Positions 1-9,119 are shown, counted from the first letter of the stretch. The stretch is 64,000 nt of DNA from Pseudomonadota bacterium (GCA_021323675.1 JAJPKP010000034.1:94885-158884), one strand, 5' to 3'. Notes: generated from the letters alone by a model not told the origin. A program made the numbers and translations.

Positions 1-511
1 GCACCTGAGTTACCAGCGAGTTGGTCCGCGGACTCGGCGGCACTCCGGGTTTGATACACGACCAGACCGCTGGCTCACCGTTGACCGCTGGCCGCGTGCC
101 GGTAAACGGCTCGCAAATCGATCCGTCGGTGAGCTGCAGGATCCACGGTGACGGCGACTGCGCGGGCGGCGCGCTCACGACGGGAAGCGGCTTGGTCAGC
201 TTCATAACGAAACCCTTCGAGCCCGCCGCGGGATTGGCGTCGCATACCACTTCATCGCGCTCGGGAGGAACTTGAAAGCAGGGATCGTGGATGGCGTTTC
301 CGGCCATGCATCGCCATGCTCCCGGCCGATCGGCTGCGATCGAGCGTGTCCAGCACGATCCCTCCTGCGCCGCACCGCCGGGAATTGCGGGCATGAAGAA
401 TGTCACTTCAGTTTCCGTTGGCGCAGCGCCTTCAGCGCACAACGCAATCGCCGGATTAGTCACCATCATCAACGCGGCAACAAGAAGGATCGATCGCATG
501 CGCCAAAGCAT
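1..511 (-). CDS. Secreted six-cysteine protein of unknown function, 3' end cut by window edge
   Basis: The frame stays open from an ATG at 511 (alternative ATG at 499) to the window edge, giving at least 170 residues. Residues 5-26 form a signal peptide with a short basic start and the hydrophobic run SILLVAALMMV, probably cut near ALCA. The exported part has six cysteines (about 53, 68, 78, 90, 133, 152), set in patterns such as AWRCMAGNAIHDPCF and DGSICEPFTGTRP, which suggests disulfide bonds outside the cytoplasm. I recognise no enzymatic motif. Similar secreted hypothetical proteins occur in actinobacteria and other soil bacteria, but that is memory, not a search. It reads away from the OPT transporter start and toward the window edge. 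Confidence 0.7.
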   Translation of the reverse strand, partial: MLWRMRSILLVAALMMVTNPAIALCAEGAAPTETEVTFFMPAIPGGAAQEGSCWTRSIAADRPGAWRCMAGNAIHDPCFQVPPERDEVVCDANPAAGSKGFVMKLTKPLPVVSAPPAQSPSPWILQLTDGSICEPFTGTRPAVNGEPAVWSCIKPGVPPSPRTNSLVTQV

Positions 512-578
512 ACCAAACGATGCCCCCCGGGGGGCCATCGGCCGCTTCAGGCAGATGCGATGCGCCGGGCTCTCAGCT

Positions 579-2387
579 CTAAAAGAGGGGCAGCTTTATG
601 CCCGCCGTGACCAATGCTCCCGTCGCGACGCCCATCAACGCTTCGCCGGCGACCATCCCGGCAGCAAACAGGAGCCGCGGCTCGCCCTCCCGCTCTTCGC
701 CAATCAGCCGGCCGATCAACGCGCCCACAAAGATCGTGACGCTGAGCCCAAACGGCAGATAGAGGCCGATCGCTACCGGCATAATCGGAGTTCTCCACGG
801 CGATCCCGCCTTCTCCGCGAGCGAGTCGGTCGCGGCGAGTACCGCGGCCAGCATCGCACCGGCTGCGATCATCGTCCAAGGCAGGCCGCCGCTGAAAACG
901 CCCTGCGTCACCTTGGCCATCAGAAACGCCTGGGGAGCGGCGAGCGCGCCCGCGCGGGCGGTGGCGGTTCCCGCGATTCCGTAGCCGGCGATGAGCAGGT
1001 TCAGGATCGGCGCCATCGCAAACGACGCCGCGATTGCGCCAATCAGCACGCCTATTTCGAGCGCGCGCGGCGTCGCACCGACGAAGTAGCCGGTCGCCAG
1101 ATCATGCAACGAATCTCCCGCCATCGCCGCCGCCGTACATACGACCGCTCCGGCCAAAATCGCCAGCCGCGGGCCCACTCCGCCCGCTTCGACTCCCGCG
1201 GCCTTCAGAAGAAGCGCAAGCGCAAGCAGCACGATCACGGTCACGCCGGATACGGGGTTGTTCGATGCGCCCACCAGTCCGGTCAGGTATCCGGCGATCG
1301 CGGCCGCAAAAAAGCCGATCAGCGCAAGTGCGATCGCCATCGCGGCGCCGAGCCCCGCATTCGCTCCAAGCATCAGGCACAACGCGAAGATCAAAGGGAT
1401 AGTGAGCCCGACCGCGATTGCGATTGCTCGTGGAGAGAGATCGGTTTCTTCGCGGGCGCGGACGACGTGATGCTCTCCGCGAAGCGCGCGGATACTGTCG
1501 CGAAGCGCGGCGAAGATACGGGTTCGCAGCCGCCACAGGGTTACAACCCCGCCCGTAAGCATCGCGCCCACGCCCAGGTAGCGAATCTGAGAGCTCCACA
1601 GCGCGGTGGCAGCCTTTGCCGCATCAATCGAGCGATCGCCGCCGCGAGCGATTGCCAGCAACGGAATCGCCACCAGCCAGGCGAACGCGCCGCCCGCAAA
1701 CACCATCGCGGCAATCCTAAGCCGGATGATATAGCCGATGCCGAGCAGCGCCGCGGAGATATCGACCGACCCGCCGAATATCGCGCCGCCAACCCATCGC
1801 GCGCCCGAAAGCATCCCGGGAACAACACCGGCTACGTCCTGCGCCGCCTTTAGCGCGGCCGCGAGCGCCCCTCCCCACGCAAGCGGCGCCATCTGCGCGC
1901 GATTTTCTCCGGCGCGCAGAACTTCGGCGCAGGCAACTCCTTCGGGAAAGGGAAGGCGCTCCTCGACGACGTACGCGCGGCGCAGAAACACGACCAGCAG
2001 CGCCCCCATCGTGCCGCCCGCCGCGCTGAGCGCGGTTACTTCCAGGTAAGGCAGCGGGCCGGGATGGCCGAGAATCACGATTGCGGGAAAGGTGAAGATG
2101 GCGCCGGCGGCGACCGCCTCACCCGCCGACGCTATCGTTTGAACCACGTTGTTTTCGAGGATGGTGGCGCCGCCGAGAATCCGCAAAATCGCCATCGAGA
2201 TTACGGCGGCGGGGATGCTCGCCGAGACCGTCAAGCCGGCATACAGACCGAGGTACGCATTGGCCGCGCCCAACAGCAGCGCAAGCACGATCCCCAAAAC
2301 GACAGCGCGCGCGGTGAACTCGCGAACCACAGGAGTGCAGGCGGTGGAAGGAGATGACTCGATCGGCACCGCGCAACTATATGCCAT
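579..2387 (-). CDS. OPT-family oligopeptide/metal-chelate transporter
   Basis: This 602-residue integral membrane protein is a member of the OPT/YSL superfamily, which takes up small peptides or metal chelates by proton symport. The N-terminal region shows the family signature NAYLGLYAGLTVSASIPA (about 43-60) followed by ILENNVVQTIASAGEA (76-91). A later LPFPEGVACAEVLRAGE segment is also typical. About fourteen hydrophobic spans are present and the length is normal for the prokaryotic branch (600-700). The start ATG has no clear Shine-Dalgarno, so a start a few codons further in is possible. The substrate cannot be told from sequence. Confidence 0.9.
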   Translation of the reverse strand: MAYSCAVPIESSPSTACTPVVREFTARAVVLGIVLALLLGAANAYLGLYAGLTVSASIPAAVISMAILRILGGATILENNVVQTIASAGEAVAAGAIFTFPAIVILGHPGPLPYLEVTALSAAGGTMGALLVVFLRRAYVVEERLPFPEGVACAEVLRAGENRAQMAPLAWGGALAAALKAAQDVAGVVPGMLSGARWVGGAIFGGSVDISAALLGIGYIIRLRIAAMVFAGGAFAWLVAIPLLAIARGGDRSIDAAKAATALWSSQIRYLGVGAMLTGGVVTLWRLRTRIFAALRDSIRALRGEHHVVRAREETDLSPRAIAIAVGLTIPLIFALCLMLGANAGLGAAMAIALALIGFFAAAIAGYLTGLVGASNNPVSGVTVIVLLALALLLKAAGVEAGGVGPRLAILAGAVVCTAAAMAGDSLHDLATGYFVGATPRALEIGVLIGAIAASFAMAPILNLLIAGYGIAGTATARAGALAAPQAFLMAKVTQGVFSGGLPWTMIAAGAMLAAVLAATDSLAEKAGSPWRTPIMPVAIGLYLPFGLSVTIFVGALIGRLIGEEREGEPRLLFAAGMVAGEALMGVATGALVTAGIKLPLF

Positions 2388-2533
2388 TGCGGGGAGCCGA
2401 TCGCGAACGGCGCGCTCCTGCCGAATCGGGGCCGACCGCCGGATCGCGGAAGTTGAGCGGCGAACTGGAAAAGCGTTCTTCAGCCGCGCCGCGCTACAAC
2501 ACTACGCGAAAACGCGCGCGCATCGCCGCGATT

Positions 2534-3007
2534 CTACATGCTGCCGCTCACGGCGGCGCCTTCCGGCGTCTCCGCAGGCTTGCCCGCAGAACGCCATCCG
2601 GTAATTCCGTCCGCCATCACGCTCACGTCCGTGTAGCCGGCTTCGACCGCCCGACGGGCGGCCTCGTGCGAAGCCATTCAATGCTGGTTATGGCAGTAGA
2701 AAACCAGCTTCGCGTGCTTGTTGGTCGGCAATTCCTCGGCTACGTCGTAGTGGCCCGATGAAGTCAGCGGACGCGCTCCTGGAATCATCCCCTCGCTCTC
2801 GCGAACGCTTTCCGGGTCCGCGTCATAGACGTGCACGTGTGACTGTGGATCGGCCATCAGCCGCGCCAGGTCGTTCACGTGGATTATCTGGAAGTTGTCT
2901 TTTTCGGGCCGATTGTTAAGGATTGAAGCGATGTCAGCCGCGAACGACGGCGCGGCAGCCATCAGAGCGGCGGCGACAAACGCCAGAATCGCGATAGACT
3001 TGCGCAT
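2534..3007 (-). CDS. Predicted selenocysteine-containing periplasmic rhodanese
   Basis: Read through an in-frame TGA at 2678-2680, this gene gives a 157-residue exported rhodanese-fold protein. Residues 1-23 are a clean signal peptide ending PSFAA, preceded by the ribosome site GAGGTG. The fold runs through VHVYDADPESV, then LVFYCHNQH, then the TGA (residue 110), then MASHEAARRAVEAGYTDV and MADGITGW, ending at TAG. The second half is clearly the rest of the domain in the same frame. Related rhodaneses have a CxxxxCxxSH motif at this place, so the TGA replaces the second Cys (C105-x4-U110). A SECIS-like hairpin follows directly. Alternatives are a Cys-to-stop mutation or a sequencing error. 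It lies 59 bases downstream of the luciferase-like gene on the same strand. Confidence 0.75.
2640..2677 (-). promoter_or_regulatory. Candidate bacterial SECIS element of the rhodanese gene
   Basis: The 38 bases right after the TGA fold into a two-part stem on the minus strand. The lower stem GCTTCG/CGAAGC (2669-2674 with 2640-2645) is separated by an internal loop of seven bases against one T. The upper stem CCGCCC/GGGCGG (2656-2661 with 2647-2652) is closed by the three-base loop GTC (2653-2655). The loop begins with G and starts 22 nt after the TGA. A 38-nt element with an unpaired T in the 3' arm and a small G-first loop resembles the E. coli fdhF SECIS layout. Confidence 0.65.
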
Positions 3008-3066
3008 CGGACTGCTCACCTCGCCGGTTCCATAAGGATAGCAAAGGCCGCGCGGGCTCGAAACAA

Positions 3067-4119
3067 TCAAACCTTCTCGAACAGGCTGACCCATCGCTCG
3101 AGCGCATCTTCATGATGAGGCGCAAGCTGAACGGTCAATTGGTCGTAACCGGCATCGCGAAGCGCGCGGATGCGATCGAGGAGTTCCGCAGCCGTCGCCG
3201 TAAACGTCGTCATCTTCATCACGTCTTCGGTTAGAAAACGCTCTTCCTCAGGCCGCACCGCCAGCAAGTGCAGCTTGTGCATCTGAAGATACTTCGCATC
3301 GGCGGGCTGATAGCCCGCATGTTGCCGCCGATATTCCTCCATCAGCGGCGCGATCGCGGGCGGAAGCTGAAGCTGCAGCGTCGATTCGACCAGTCCGTGA
3401 AAGAAAACCGCCGCCATCGGACCAGCCTCCGCTTTGGCGCGCGCACTCGCGGGCGATTCACCTTCGTCGAGCACGCGTCCCAGCGTGAACACCGTCCGAT
3501 AGAGCGATTTCGGATCGCGCCCGGCCTCGCGGCAGCTCGCCGCGATTTCCTGGGCCTCGTGCAGCGCGCGCGCGGTGACCGACATGAACGTCATCCAGCC
3601 GTCCGCCATCTCGGCGGTCATCCGGCGAGCTTTGGGCGCGAATGCCGAAATGTGAAGCGGGATAGGATCCTTGATGTTCACCATCCCGAATTCGGGATTG
3701 AGAAAGCGGACCTTGTGGCGCGAACCTTCGCACTCCCACTCCACCGTTTCCCCCCTGAGCAGCCCCTGCACCACGCGCAGATACTCCCGGAAGTCGCTCA
3801 GCTTCATCGGCCCCAGGCCCATCGTGTTGCGGGCCGTGAATCCGGTCCCGGCGCCGAAGATGATTCTGCCGGGCGCGAGCTTGTTGAGCGTCGCGAGACC
3901 GTTGGCGGTCACGGGAGCGATGCGATTGGTGGGGACCAGCACGCCCAGGCCGAGCTTGATTTTCGAGGTATGCTCCGCGGCCAGCGCCATCGTGGCGAAA
4001 ATGTCGGGCGCCAGCATCTGCGAGTCGTAAAACCAGGCATGCGTGAGGCCGAGCTCTTCGGCTCGTTTGGCGGTTTTCCACGCGTCGAGATTCGATGCCA
4101 GCGCGATTCCAAAATCCAT
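3067..4119 (-). CDS. Luciferase-like (LLM class) F420-dependent oxidoreductase
   Basis: The 350-residue protein has the TIM-barrel luciferase-like monooxygenase pattern: MDFGIALASN at the start, EELGLTHAWFYDSQML (22-37), and IFGAGTGFTARNTMGLGPMKLSDFREYL (about 90-117). The C-terminal part ends in QLTVQLAPHHEDALERW. Family members use F420 or FMN to oxidise or reduce small organic substrates. Cofactor and substrate are not shown by sequence here. A strong ribosome site (GGGAGG) precedes the ATG. It is the first gene of a minus-strand run that continues into the rhodanese. Confidence 0.85.
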   Translation of the reverse strand: MDFGIALASNLDAWKTAKRAEELGLTHAWFYDSQMLAPDIFATMALAAEHTSKIKLGLGVLVPTNRIAPVTANGLATLNKLAPGRIIFGAGTGFTARNTMGLGPMKLSDFREYLRVVQGLLRGETVEWECEGSRHKVRFLNPEFGMVNIKDPIPLHISAFAPKARRMTAEMADGWMTFMSVTARALHEAQEIAASCREAGRDPKSLYRTVFTLGRVLDEGESPASARAKAEAGPMAAVFFHGLVESTLQLQLPPAIAPLMEEYRRQHAGYQPADAKYLQMHKLHLLAVRPEEERFLTEDVMKMTTFTATAAELLDRIRALRDAGYDQLTVQLAPHHEDALERWVSLFEKV

Positions 4120-4231
4120 CCTTCAGCCTCCCGACTTCTCATTTTTCAGCCGAGCATTATCACTATTTCCGCACCGCGAAAATCCGACTACGGTTATGGC
4201 TCGTTCCATTTCAACCAACAGGAAGCCGCAC

Positions 4232-5011
4232 ATGCTTAAACTTTACGAGCATCCGTTTTCGCCCTACGTCCAGAAGGTCAAGATCTCGCTCTACGAAAAA
4301 GGAATCCCGTTCGAGGCGGAAGTGCCCGATGCGTTCAGCGGCGCTCCGACGAAATTCGGCGAGCTTAATCCCCGGCTCGAAGTGCCCACGCTGGTCGATG
4401 ACGGATTCGCGATTTTCGATTCGACGATCATCCTCGAATACCTCGAAGAAAAGTGGCCGAAGCCCGCGATGATGCCGTCGGCGCCGCGCGATCGCGCCCG
4501 CGTCCGGATGATCGAAGACGTCTGCGACACCTATTACGAGGCGATCAACTGGGGGCTGATGGAGGTTCGCGCCTGGAAGCGGGTTACCGGTGAAAAAGCC
4601 GCCGCCATCGAGAGGCGCGCCGCCGAACAGACCGCCGGCGTGATGCGGTGGCTCGAACGCGAGCTGGGCAAAAGTCAATGGTTCAACGGCGCCTCGTTCG
4701 GCTATGGCGACTTGTGCGTCTATCCGTTCCTGAACGGATCGGTCGTGTGGGGCGCGGGACCGAAGGCGGGATCGAAACTCGCGGCGTGGCTCGCCAGGAT
4801 GGGCGAACGCGAAAGCGTACGCAAAACCGTCGCGGCAACCCAACAGTTCGCGAGCTCGATGGATGCCTTGGCGACGATGCTCGAATCCGGAGCCTTCAAG
4901 CGCCAGTACCGCGACCATCGGCTCGAGTGGATGATGCGAAGCGGCGGCGTCGAGGTCGTTCTCGAAGGGCTCAGGAAAGGAACCATCCGGTTCTCCGAAG
5001 AAGTTTCCTGA
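4232..5011 (+). CDS. Glutathione S-transferase family protein
   Basis: This 259-residue protein starts at MLKLYEHPFSPYVQK, where an AGGAAG ribosome site is correctly spaced. The N-terminal half is a thioredoxin-like GST domain (1-80) with NPRLEVPTLVDDGFAIFDST, the conserved cis-Pro and glutathione-binding segment. The rest is an all-helical C-terminal domain containing FGYGDLCVYPFLNG. It is somewhat longer at the C-terminus than a typical GST of about 220 residues. It could conjugate glutathione, reduce peroxides or act as a dehalogenase or isomerase. It is divergent from the luciferase-like gene, with a 112-base intergenic region that may hold promoters for both. Confidence 0.85.
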   Translation: MLKLYEHPFSPYVQKVKISLYEKGIPFEAEVPDAFSGAPTKFGELNPRLEVPTLVDDGFAIFDSTIILEYLEEKWPKPAMMPSAPRDRARVRMIEDVCDTYYEAINWGLMEVRAWKRVTGEKAAAIERRAAEQTAGVMRWLERELGKSQWFNGASFGYGDLCVYPFLNGSVVWGAGPKAGSKLAAWLARMGERESVRKTVAATQQFASSMDALATMLESGAFKRQYRDHRLEWMMRSGGVEVVLEGLRKGTIRFSEEVS

Positions 5012-5031
5012 CGGCGAACCGGGTCGGCGAT

Positions 5032-5685
5032 CTAACCGCCGCTTTCCGCCACGAATCCGCTCAGGTCGGCGGTTACCCGGCCGCGCTCGATCGGTACGCA
5101 CTGCTGCGGATAGTCCTGCACGATGCGGTGGCCCGCATCGAGAAGCGCGCCGATGAACCGGTCGAGATGGCTCATCGCGACCGGCAGGATGTCGTGCAGG
5201 ACGACCAGCGCCCGCGGCGATGCGGCGACCTGATCGAGCGCCCGCTCGACCCATCCCTCCTGATCGATCCAATCCTCCGGCACGCAGTTCCAGAGCACGC
5301 AGGTATGGCGGTTCGCGATCAGATAATCGCGCGCTGCCGCGCTGAGCAGATGATGTCCGATCTTGCCGCCGCCTCCGAAGGGGCGGAAAAGGCGGCGCGC
5401 ATCCGCAAGCCCGCCAAGCGCGCGCTCGGTCGCCGCAATCTCGCGCTCGACGGCATCCGGCCTCGCATCCTCCCCGAGCGGCACCTGATGCGACCACGAA
5501 TGGTTCCCAATCCAATGGCCTTCCGCGCGGGCGCGCTCCGCGAGCCTGCGGGCCGCGCCGGCTTCGAGACGGGAGCCGAGCACGAAGAAGCTGGCCTTCA
5601 CCGCGCGCCGCGCGAGCACATCGAGGACGCCCCCGGTGACTTGAGGCTCCGGACCGTTGTCGAACGAAAGCGTTACCTCGGCCAT
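5032..5685 (-). CDS. Polysaccharide deacetylase (NodB-like) family protein
   Basis: The 217-residue protein starts at MAEVTLSFDNGPEP, near the size of a bare NodB domain. The usual TFDDGP motif is SFDNGP here, so the catalytic-base Asp is kept but the metal-binding Asp is Asn. The second motif NHSWSH (61-66) keeps both zinc-type histidines, and a late VVLHDI matches motif 5. Family members deacetylate N-acetyl sugars, or act as amide hydrolases on other substrates. The altered metal site and the operon partners (FAH hydrolase, beta-lactamase-fold hydrolase) favour a small-molecule substrate over cell-wall sugar, which is inference. It sits 26 bases downstream of the FAH gene. Confidence 0.8.
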   Translation of the reverse strand: MAEVTLSFDNGPEPQVTGGVLDVLARRAVKASFFVLGSRLEAGAARRLAERARAEGHWIGNHSWSHQVPLGEDARPDAVEREIAATERALGGLADARRLFRPFGGGGKIGHHLLSAAARDYLIANRHTCVLWNCVPEDWIDQEGWVERALDQVAASPRALVVLHDILPVAMSHLDRFIGALLDAGHRIVQDYPQQCVPIERGRVTADLSGFVAESGG

Positions 5686-5711
5686 CGCATCCTGACCGCG
5701 CCGATCGCGTT

Positions 5712-6587
5712 TCAGATAAGCGCAGTTTCGGCGGGCTCCGGGATCACCCGATTCTCCAGTGTGCCGATTTTCTCGATCTCGATCCTGACCACGTCGCCGG
5801 CAACCAGCCACTTCTGCGGCTTCATCGCGGCGGCCACTCCGCCCGGGGTTCCGGTCGATACGATCGTGCCGGGCAGGAGCGTGAACACGGTCGAGAGCGT
5901 CTCGACCTGCGCGAAGCAGTCGAAGATGAGATTGCGGGTGTTCGAATGCTGGCGCGGCTCGCGGTTGACGAAAGTCTTCAAGTCGAGCGCGTGCGGATCG
6001 CCGATTTCGTCCGCGGTCACGATCCACGGGCCGATTGGTCCATGCGTATCGAACGACTTGCCGAGCGTCATGGTCTGCGCGCGCATCTGCCAGTCGCGCA
6101 CGCTGACATCGTTGACGATAAGGTAGCCCGCGATCACTTCATGCGCGCGATCGCGCGGCACATGGCGGCATCGCCTGCCGATCACGAACCCCAGCTCTCC
6201 CTCGTAGTCGAGAGCTTTTGAAACCCGCGGCAGATGAATCGGGGCATCGGGTCCGGTCACGCAGGTTGACTGCTTGTTGAAGAACATCGGAAACGAGGGT
6301 TTATCCCGCCCGGTCTCGGCGACGTGATCTGCGTAGTTCAGCCCGATCGCCAGGAATTCGGGCGGGCGCTGGATGGGCGCCTCGAGCCTGACCTTCGGCA
6401 GCGCGATTCGTCCCGCCTTGCCCTCCGCAACCTTGCGGGCAAGATCCATCGCCTCAGGCCCCGCGGCCAGAAACGCGATCATCTCGCGCGGCAGCTCGGG
6501 TGCGGCGGCGGCGAGGTCGACAATCGAATCGTCAACCACGACTCCGATCCCGGTCTTCTTTTCATAGGTGAAAGTGGCAAGTTTCAT
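5712..6587 (-). CDS. Fumarylacetoacetate hydrolase family protein
   Basis: The 291-residue protein has the FAH fold. PPEFLAIGLNYADHVAE (about 75-91) is followed by the metal-binding DYEGELGFVIGR and GKSFDTHGPIGPWIV, and the C-terminal STGTPGGV. Members hydrolyse or decarboxylate acylpyruvates and 2-keto-acids at the end of aromatic degradation. A strong GAGGCACGCG ribosome site precedes the ATG, and the gene follows the MBL hydrolase by 12 bases, so the two are co-transcribed. The exact substrate is unknown. Confidence 0.9.
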   Translation of the reverse strand: MKLATFTYEKKTGIGVVVDDSIVDLAAAAPELPREMIAFLAAGPEAMDLARKVAEGKAGRIALPKVRLEAPIQRPPEFLAIGLNYADHVAETGRDKPSFPMFFNKQSTCVTGPDAPIHLPRVSKALDYEGELGFVIGRRCRHVPRDRAHEVIAGYLIVNDVSVRDWQMRAQTMTLGKSFDTHGPIGPWIVTADEIGDPHALDLKTFVNREPRQHSNTRNLIFDCFAQVETLSTVFTLLPGTIVSTGTPGGVAAAMKPQKWLVAGDVVRIEIEKIGTLENRVIPEPAETALI

Positions 6588-6599
6588 CGCGTGCCTCGC

Positions 6600-7457
6600 T
6601 TATTGCACCGCCTTGAATTTGAACGCGCCCCCGCTCCTTACGATCTTTCCGCACGACGGCGTGGCGAAGTGCGTGCCGAATACGATCACGTTGCTGTCGG
6701 CGTATTTCTCCGCGAACGCGCGCCGCGTCTTCTTCGCCATCCCAAGGTCGCTGTCGAAGCTGTCGTCCCATTCCGGGTAGAGGAACTGGACCGGATGATG
6801 GATGAGGTCGCCGGTAATCACGGCGTCCTGGCCCTTCGATGAAATCCGCACGCTGTGATGCCCCGGAGTGTGGCCGGGCGTCGGTTCGAGCCAGACTTCG
6901 CTGGTGATCCGGTGGTTCGAATCCACCAGTTGCGCATGGCCCGACTCGACCACCGGACGGACCGAGTCTTCCACCGGATCGCGCGAGTCCTTGTCCTCCG
7001 AACGCGACCAGTAGTCCCATTCGGTGCCGCCGACGATGTAGCGCGCGTTCGGAAACGTCGGGACCCATTTCCCGTCCTGGAGCATCGTGTTCCATCCCAC
7101 GTGATCGACGTGCAGATGGGTGCACACGACATTGTCGATTCCCTCGCGCTGGTAACCCGCCTTTTTCAAGTCGTCGAGAAACGGAAGCTTGAGCTTGCTC
7201 CATGCCGGGTTGCTGCGAACCTTGTCGTTGCCGATACAGGTGTCGACGATGATGCGTTTGCCCTGCGATTCGATGACCAGGGCGTGGATGCTCATGCGGA
7301 GCTTGCCGTTTTCGTCGGTAAAGACCGGGAACAGCCAGCTCGCCTCCTTCTTCATGTTTTCCGGGGTCGCGTCGGGCAGCAGCCAGGTGCCCGGCCACGC
7401 GCCTTCGCTCTCGATGATGCGGGTGATCTTGACGTCGCCGATTTGCCAGGTGCTCAT
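6600..7457 (-). CDS. MBL-fold metallo-hydrolase
   Basis: The 285-residue protein carries the metallo-beta-lactamase zinc motif THLHVDHVGW (H-x-H-x-D-H, about 113-122), then PTPGHTPGHHSVRI and a late FGTHFATP histidine. The preceding DTCIGNDK supplies the usual Asp strand. Members hydrolyse esters, lactones or thioesters; N-acyl homoserine lactonases and alkylsulfatases are relatives, and I cannot choose. A GGAGGT ribosome site lies just before the ATG. It is the first gene of a three-gene minus-strand operon with the FAH and NodB-like genes. Confidence 0.9.
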   Translation of the reverse strand: MSTWQIGDVKITRIIESEGAWPGTWLLPDATPENMKKEASWLFPVFTDENGKLRMSIHALVIESQGKRIIVDTCIGNDKVRSNPAWSKLKLPFLDDLKKAGYQREGIDNVVCTHLHVDHVGWNTMLQDGKWVPTFPNARYIVGGTEWDYWSRSEDKDSRDPVEDSVRPVVESGHAQLVDSNHRITSEVWLEPTPGHTPGHHSVRISSKGQDAVITGDLIHHPVQFLYPEWDDSFDSDLGMAKKTRRAFAEKYADSNVIVFGTHFATPSCGKIVRSGGAFKFKAVQ

Positions 7458-7622
7458 TGAGATACCTCCGTGATCGTCGGCAACTTATCCCGATTCAGGG
7501 CTTCCGTCCAAACCCGTTGCGCGCGCCCGCGCGTGCACTCGACGGCCGATTTCGGCTACAAGAGTTGCGGGATCGGAGAAGCGCCGGCTCCCGCCCGCGT
7601 TCGTCCATCGGAGGTACCCGCG

Positions 7623-9119
7623 ATGTCCATCAAGCCGCCTGACGCAGATGAGATCAGAGAACTCGCCCGCGCGCATCATATCGAGCTCAGCTCAAGCGAG
7701 GTCAACGCGCTCGTTCAAGCCGTCACGGCTCAGATTCCCATCCTTGAAAGAGCCGCCGCGCTGACAGACGATCCGCCGACCTCGGTAGCGCGCTACTCGA
7801 ATCGGGATCCGGGCGCGCGCCCGGATCGCAAGGACGATCCGCTGAACGCGGTCGTGCGCAAGTGCCGCGTCACTGGCGCATCGTCAGGCAAGCTCAAGGG
7901 AAAGCGTATCGGCCTCAAGGACAGCGTGTGCGTCGCGGGCATCCCGGCCGGCGGCGGTTCGCACGTGCTTCAGGGCTATACGCCGGACATCGATGCGACG
8001 ATCGTCGGGCGGATGCTCGACGAGGGTGCGGAAATCGTCGCGACGCTGAACATGGACGACTTCGCCCTGTCGGGTGACGGCCGCACCTGCGCATACGGGC
8101 CAACTCTCAATCCTGTCAATCCGGCGCATTGTTCCGGAGGATCGTCGAGCGGCTCCGGCGCGGCGCTCTACTACGACTGGATCGACATGACGATCGGCAC
8201 CGACCAGGGCGGATCGATCCGCATTCCCTCGTCCTGGTGCGGAGTGGTTGGAATCAAGCCGACCTACTCGCTGGTTCCCTACACCGGCGTGATGAGCATC
8301 GACCCTTCCCTCGATCACGTGGGGCCGATGGCGCGCAACGTTCGCGACGTCGCGCTGCTGCTCGAAGTGATCGCGGGAAAGGACCCGCTCGATCCGCGCC
8401 AGCAGCAGGTGCCGGCCGACCGCTACACCGAGTCGCTGGACAAGGGGGTGCGCGGACTGCGCTTCGGTATCCTGCGCGAAGGCTTCGAGCATCCGGGCGC
8501 CGAAGCCGACGTCAACGATTGCGTGAGCAAAGCCGCAGCCGCGCTCGAAAGGCTCGGCGCGGCCGTCGAAGAAGTCTCGATTCCCGAGCATCGCCAGGCG
8601 TCCGACCTGCTGTTCGCGATCGTACCGGAAGGGATGATGCGGCTCGGCGACACCTTTCTTCAGAGCGCGCACTTCAACGGACGCTACAATCCCGGCCTGG
8701 CGGACTTTTTTGGCGCGAACCTGCCCTCGCGCTCCGGCAAAGAGGCGATCACGGTGAAGCTGATGTTCGTGCTTGGCGAGTTCTCGGCCCGACGCTACAA
8801 CGGCCGCGTCTATGCCAAGGCGCAGAACTACCGGCCGAAGCTCAGAGCGCTCTATGACGAGGCGCTCAAGCGATGCGACGCGCTGGTGATGCCGACCACT
8901 CCGATGAAGGCGCCGCGCCAGGACACGCAGTCGCCGTATTCGATGATCACCAACACCGCGCCGTTCGACATGACGGGCCATCCGGGACTCAGCATCCCCT
9001 GCGCGATGTCGCGAGGACTGCCCGTGGGAATGATGCTCATCGGGCGGCATTTCGAGGATGCGACGCTGCTGCGCGCGGGCTACGCCTTCGAGCAGAGCGT
9101 CGATTGGCGCAAAGCGTGA
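7623..9119 (+). CDS. Amidase signature family hydrolase
   Basis: The 498-residue protein has the amidase signature Ser-cisSer-Lys machinery. The lysine is in GLKDSVCVAG, and the Gly/Ser-rich segment is NPVNPAHCSGGSSSGSG followed by GTDQGGSIRIPSSWCGVVGIKPTY. Members hydrolyse amides, nitrile-derived amides, or Glu-tRNA(Gln) as GatA. No gatB or gatC is nearby and the N-terminus differs from GatA, so a catabolic amidase is more likely. The start was chosen at the ATG after CGGAGG. The stop codon overlaps the GTG start of the next gene (GTGA), so the two are translationally coupled. Confidence 0.9.
   Translation: MSIKPPDADEIRELARAHHIELSSSEVNALVQAVTAQIPILERAAALTDDPPTSVARYSNRDPGARPDRKDDPLNAVVRKCRVTGASSGKLKGKRIGLKDSVCVAGIPAGGGSHVLQGYTPDIDATIVGRMLDEGAEIVATLNMDDFALSGDGRTCAYGPTLNPVNPAHCSGGSSSGSGAALYYDWIDMTIGTDQGGSIRIPSSWCGVVGIKPTYSLVPYTGVMSIDPSLDHVGPMARNVRDVALLLEVIAGKDPLDPRQQQVPADRYTESLDKGVRGLRFGILREGFEHPGAEADVNDCVSKAAAALERLGAAVEEVSIPEHRQASDLLFAIVPEGMMRLGDTFLQSAHFNGRYNPGLADFFGANLPSRSGKEAITVKLMFVLGEFSARRYNGRVYAKAQNYRPKLRALYDEALKRCDALVMPTTPMKAPRQDTQSPYSMITNTAPFDMTGHPGLSIPCAMSRGLPVGMMLIGRHFEDATLLRAGYAFEQSVDWRKA

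Noticed and set aside
291..1853. 520-codon open frame on the plus strand opposite the OPT transporter
   Set aside because: Composition is Arg- and Gly-rich without domains; it mirrors the transporter codons in a GC-rich gene.
2678..3094. Rhodanese as a 138-residue protein that ends at the TGA
   Set aside because: The upstream start at 3094 adds residues without a signal peptide, and the frame after the TGA is clearly the rest of the same domain.
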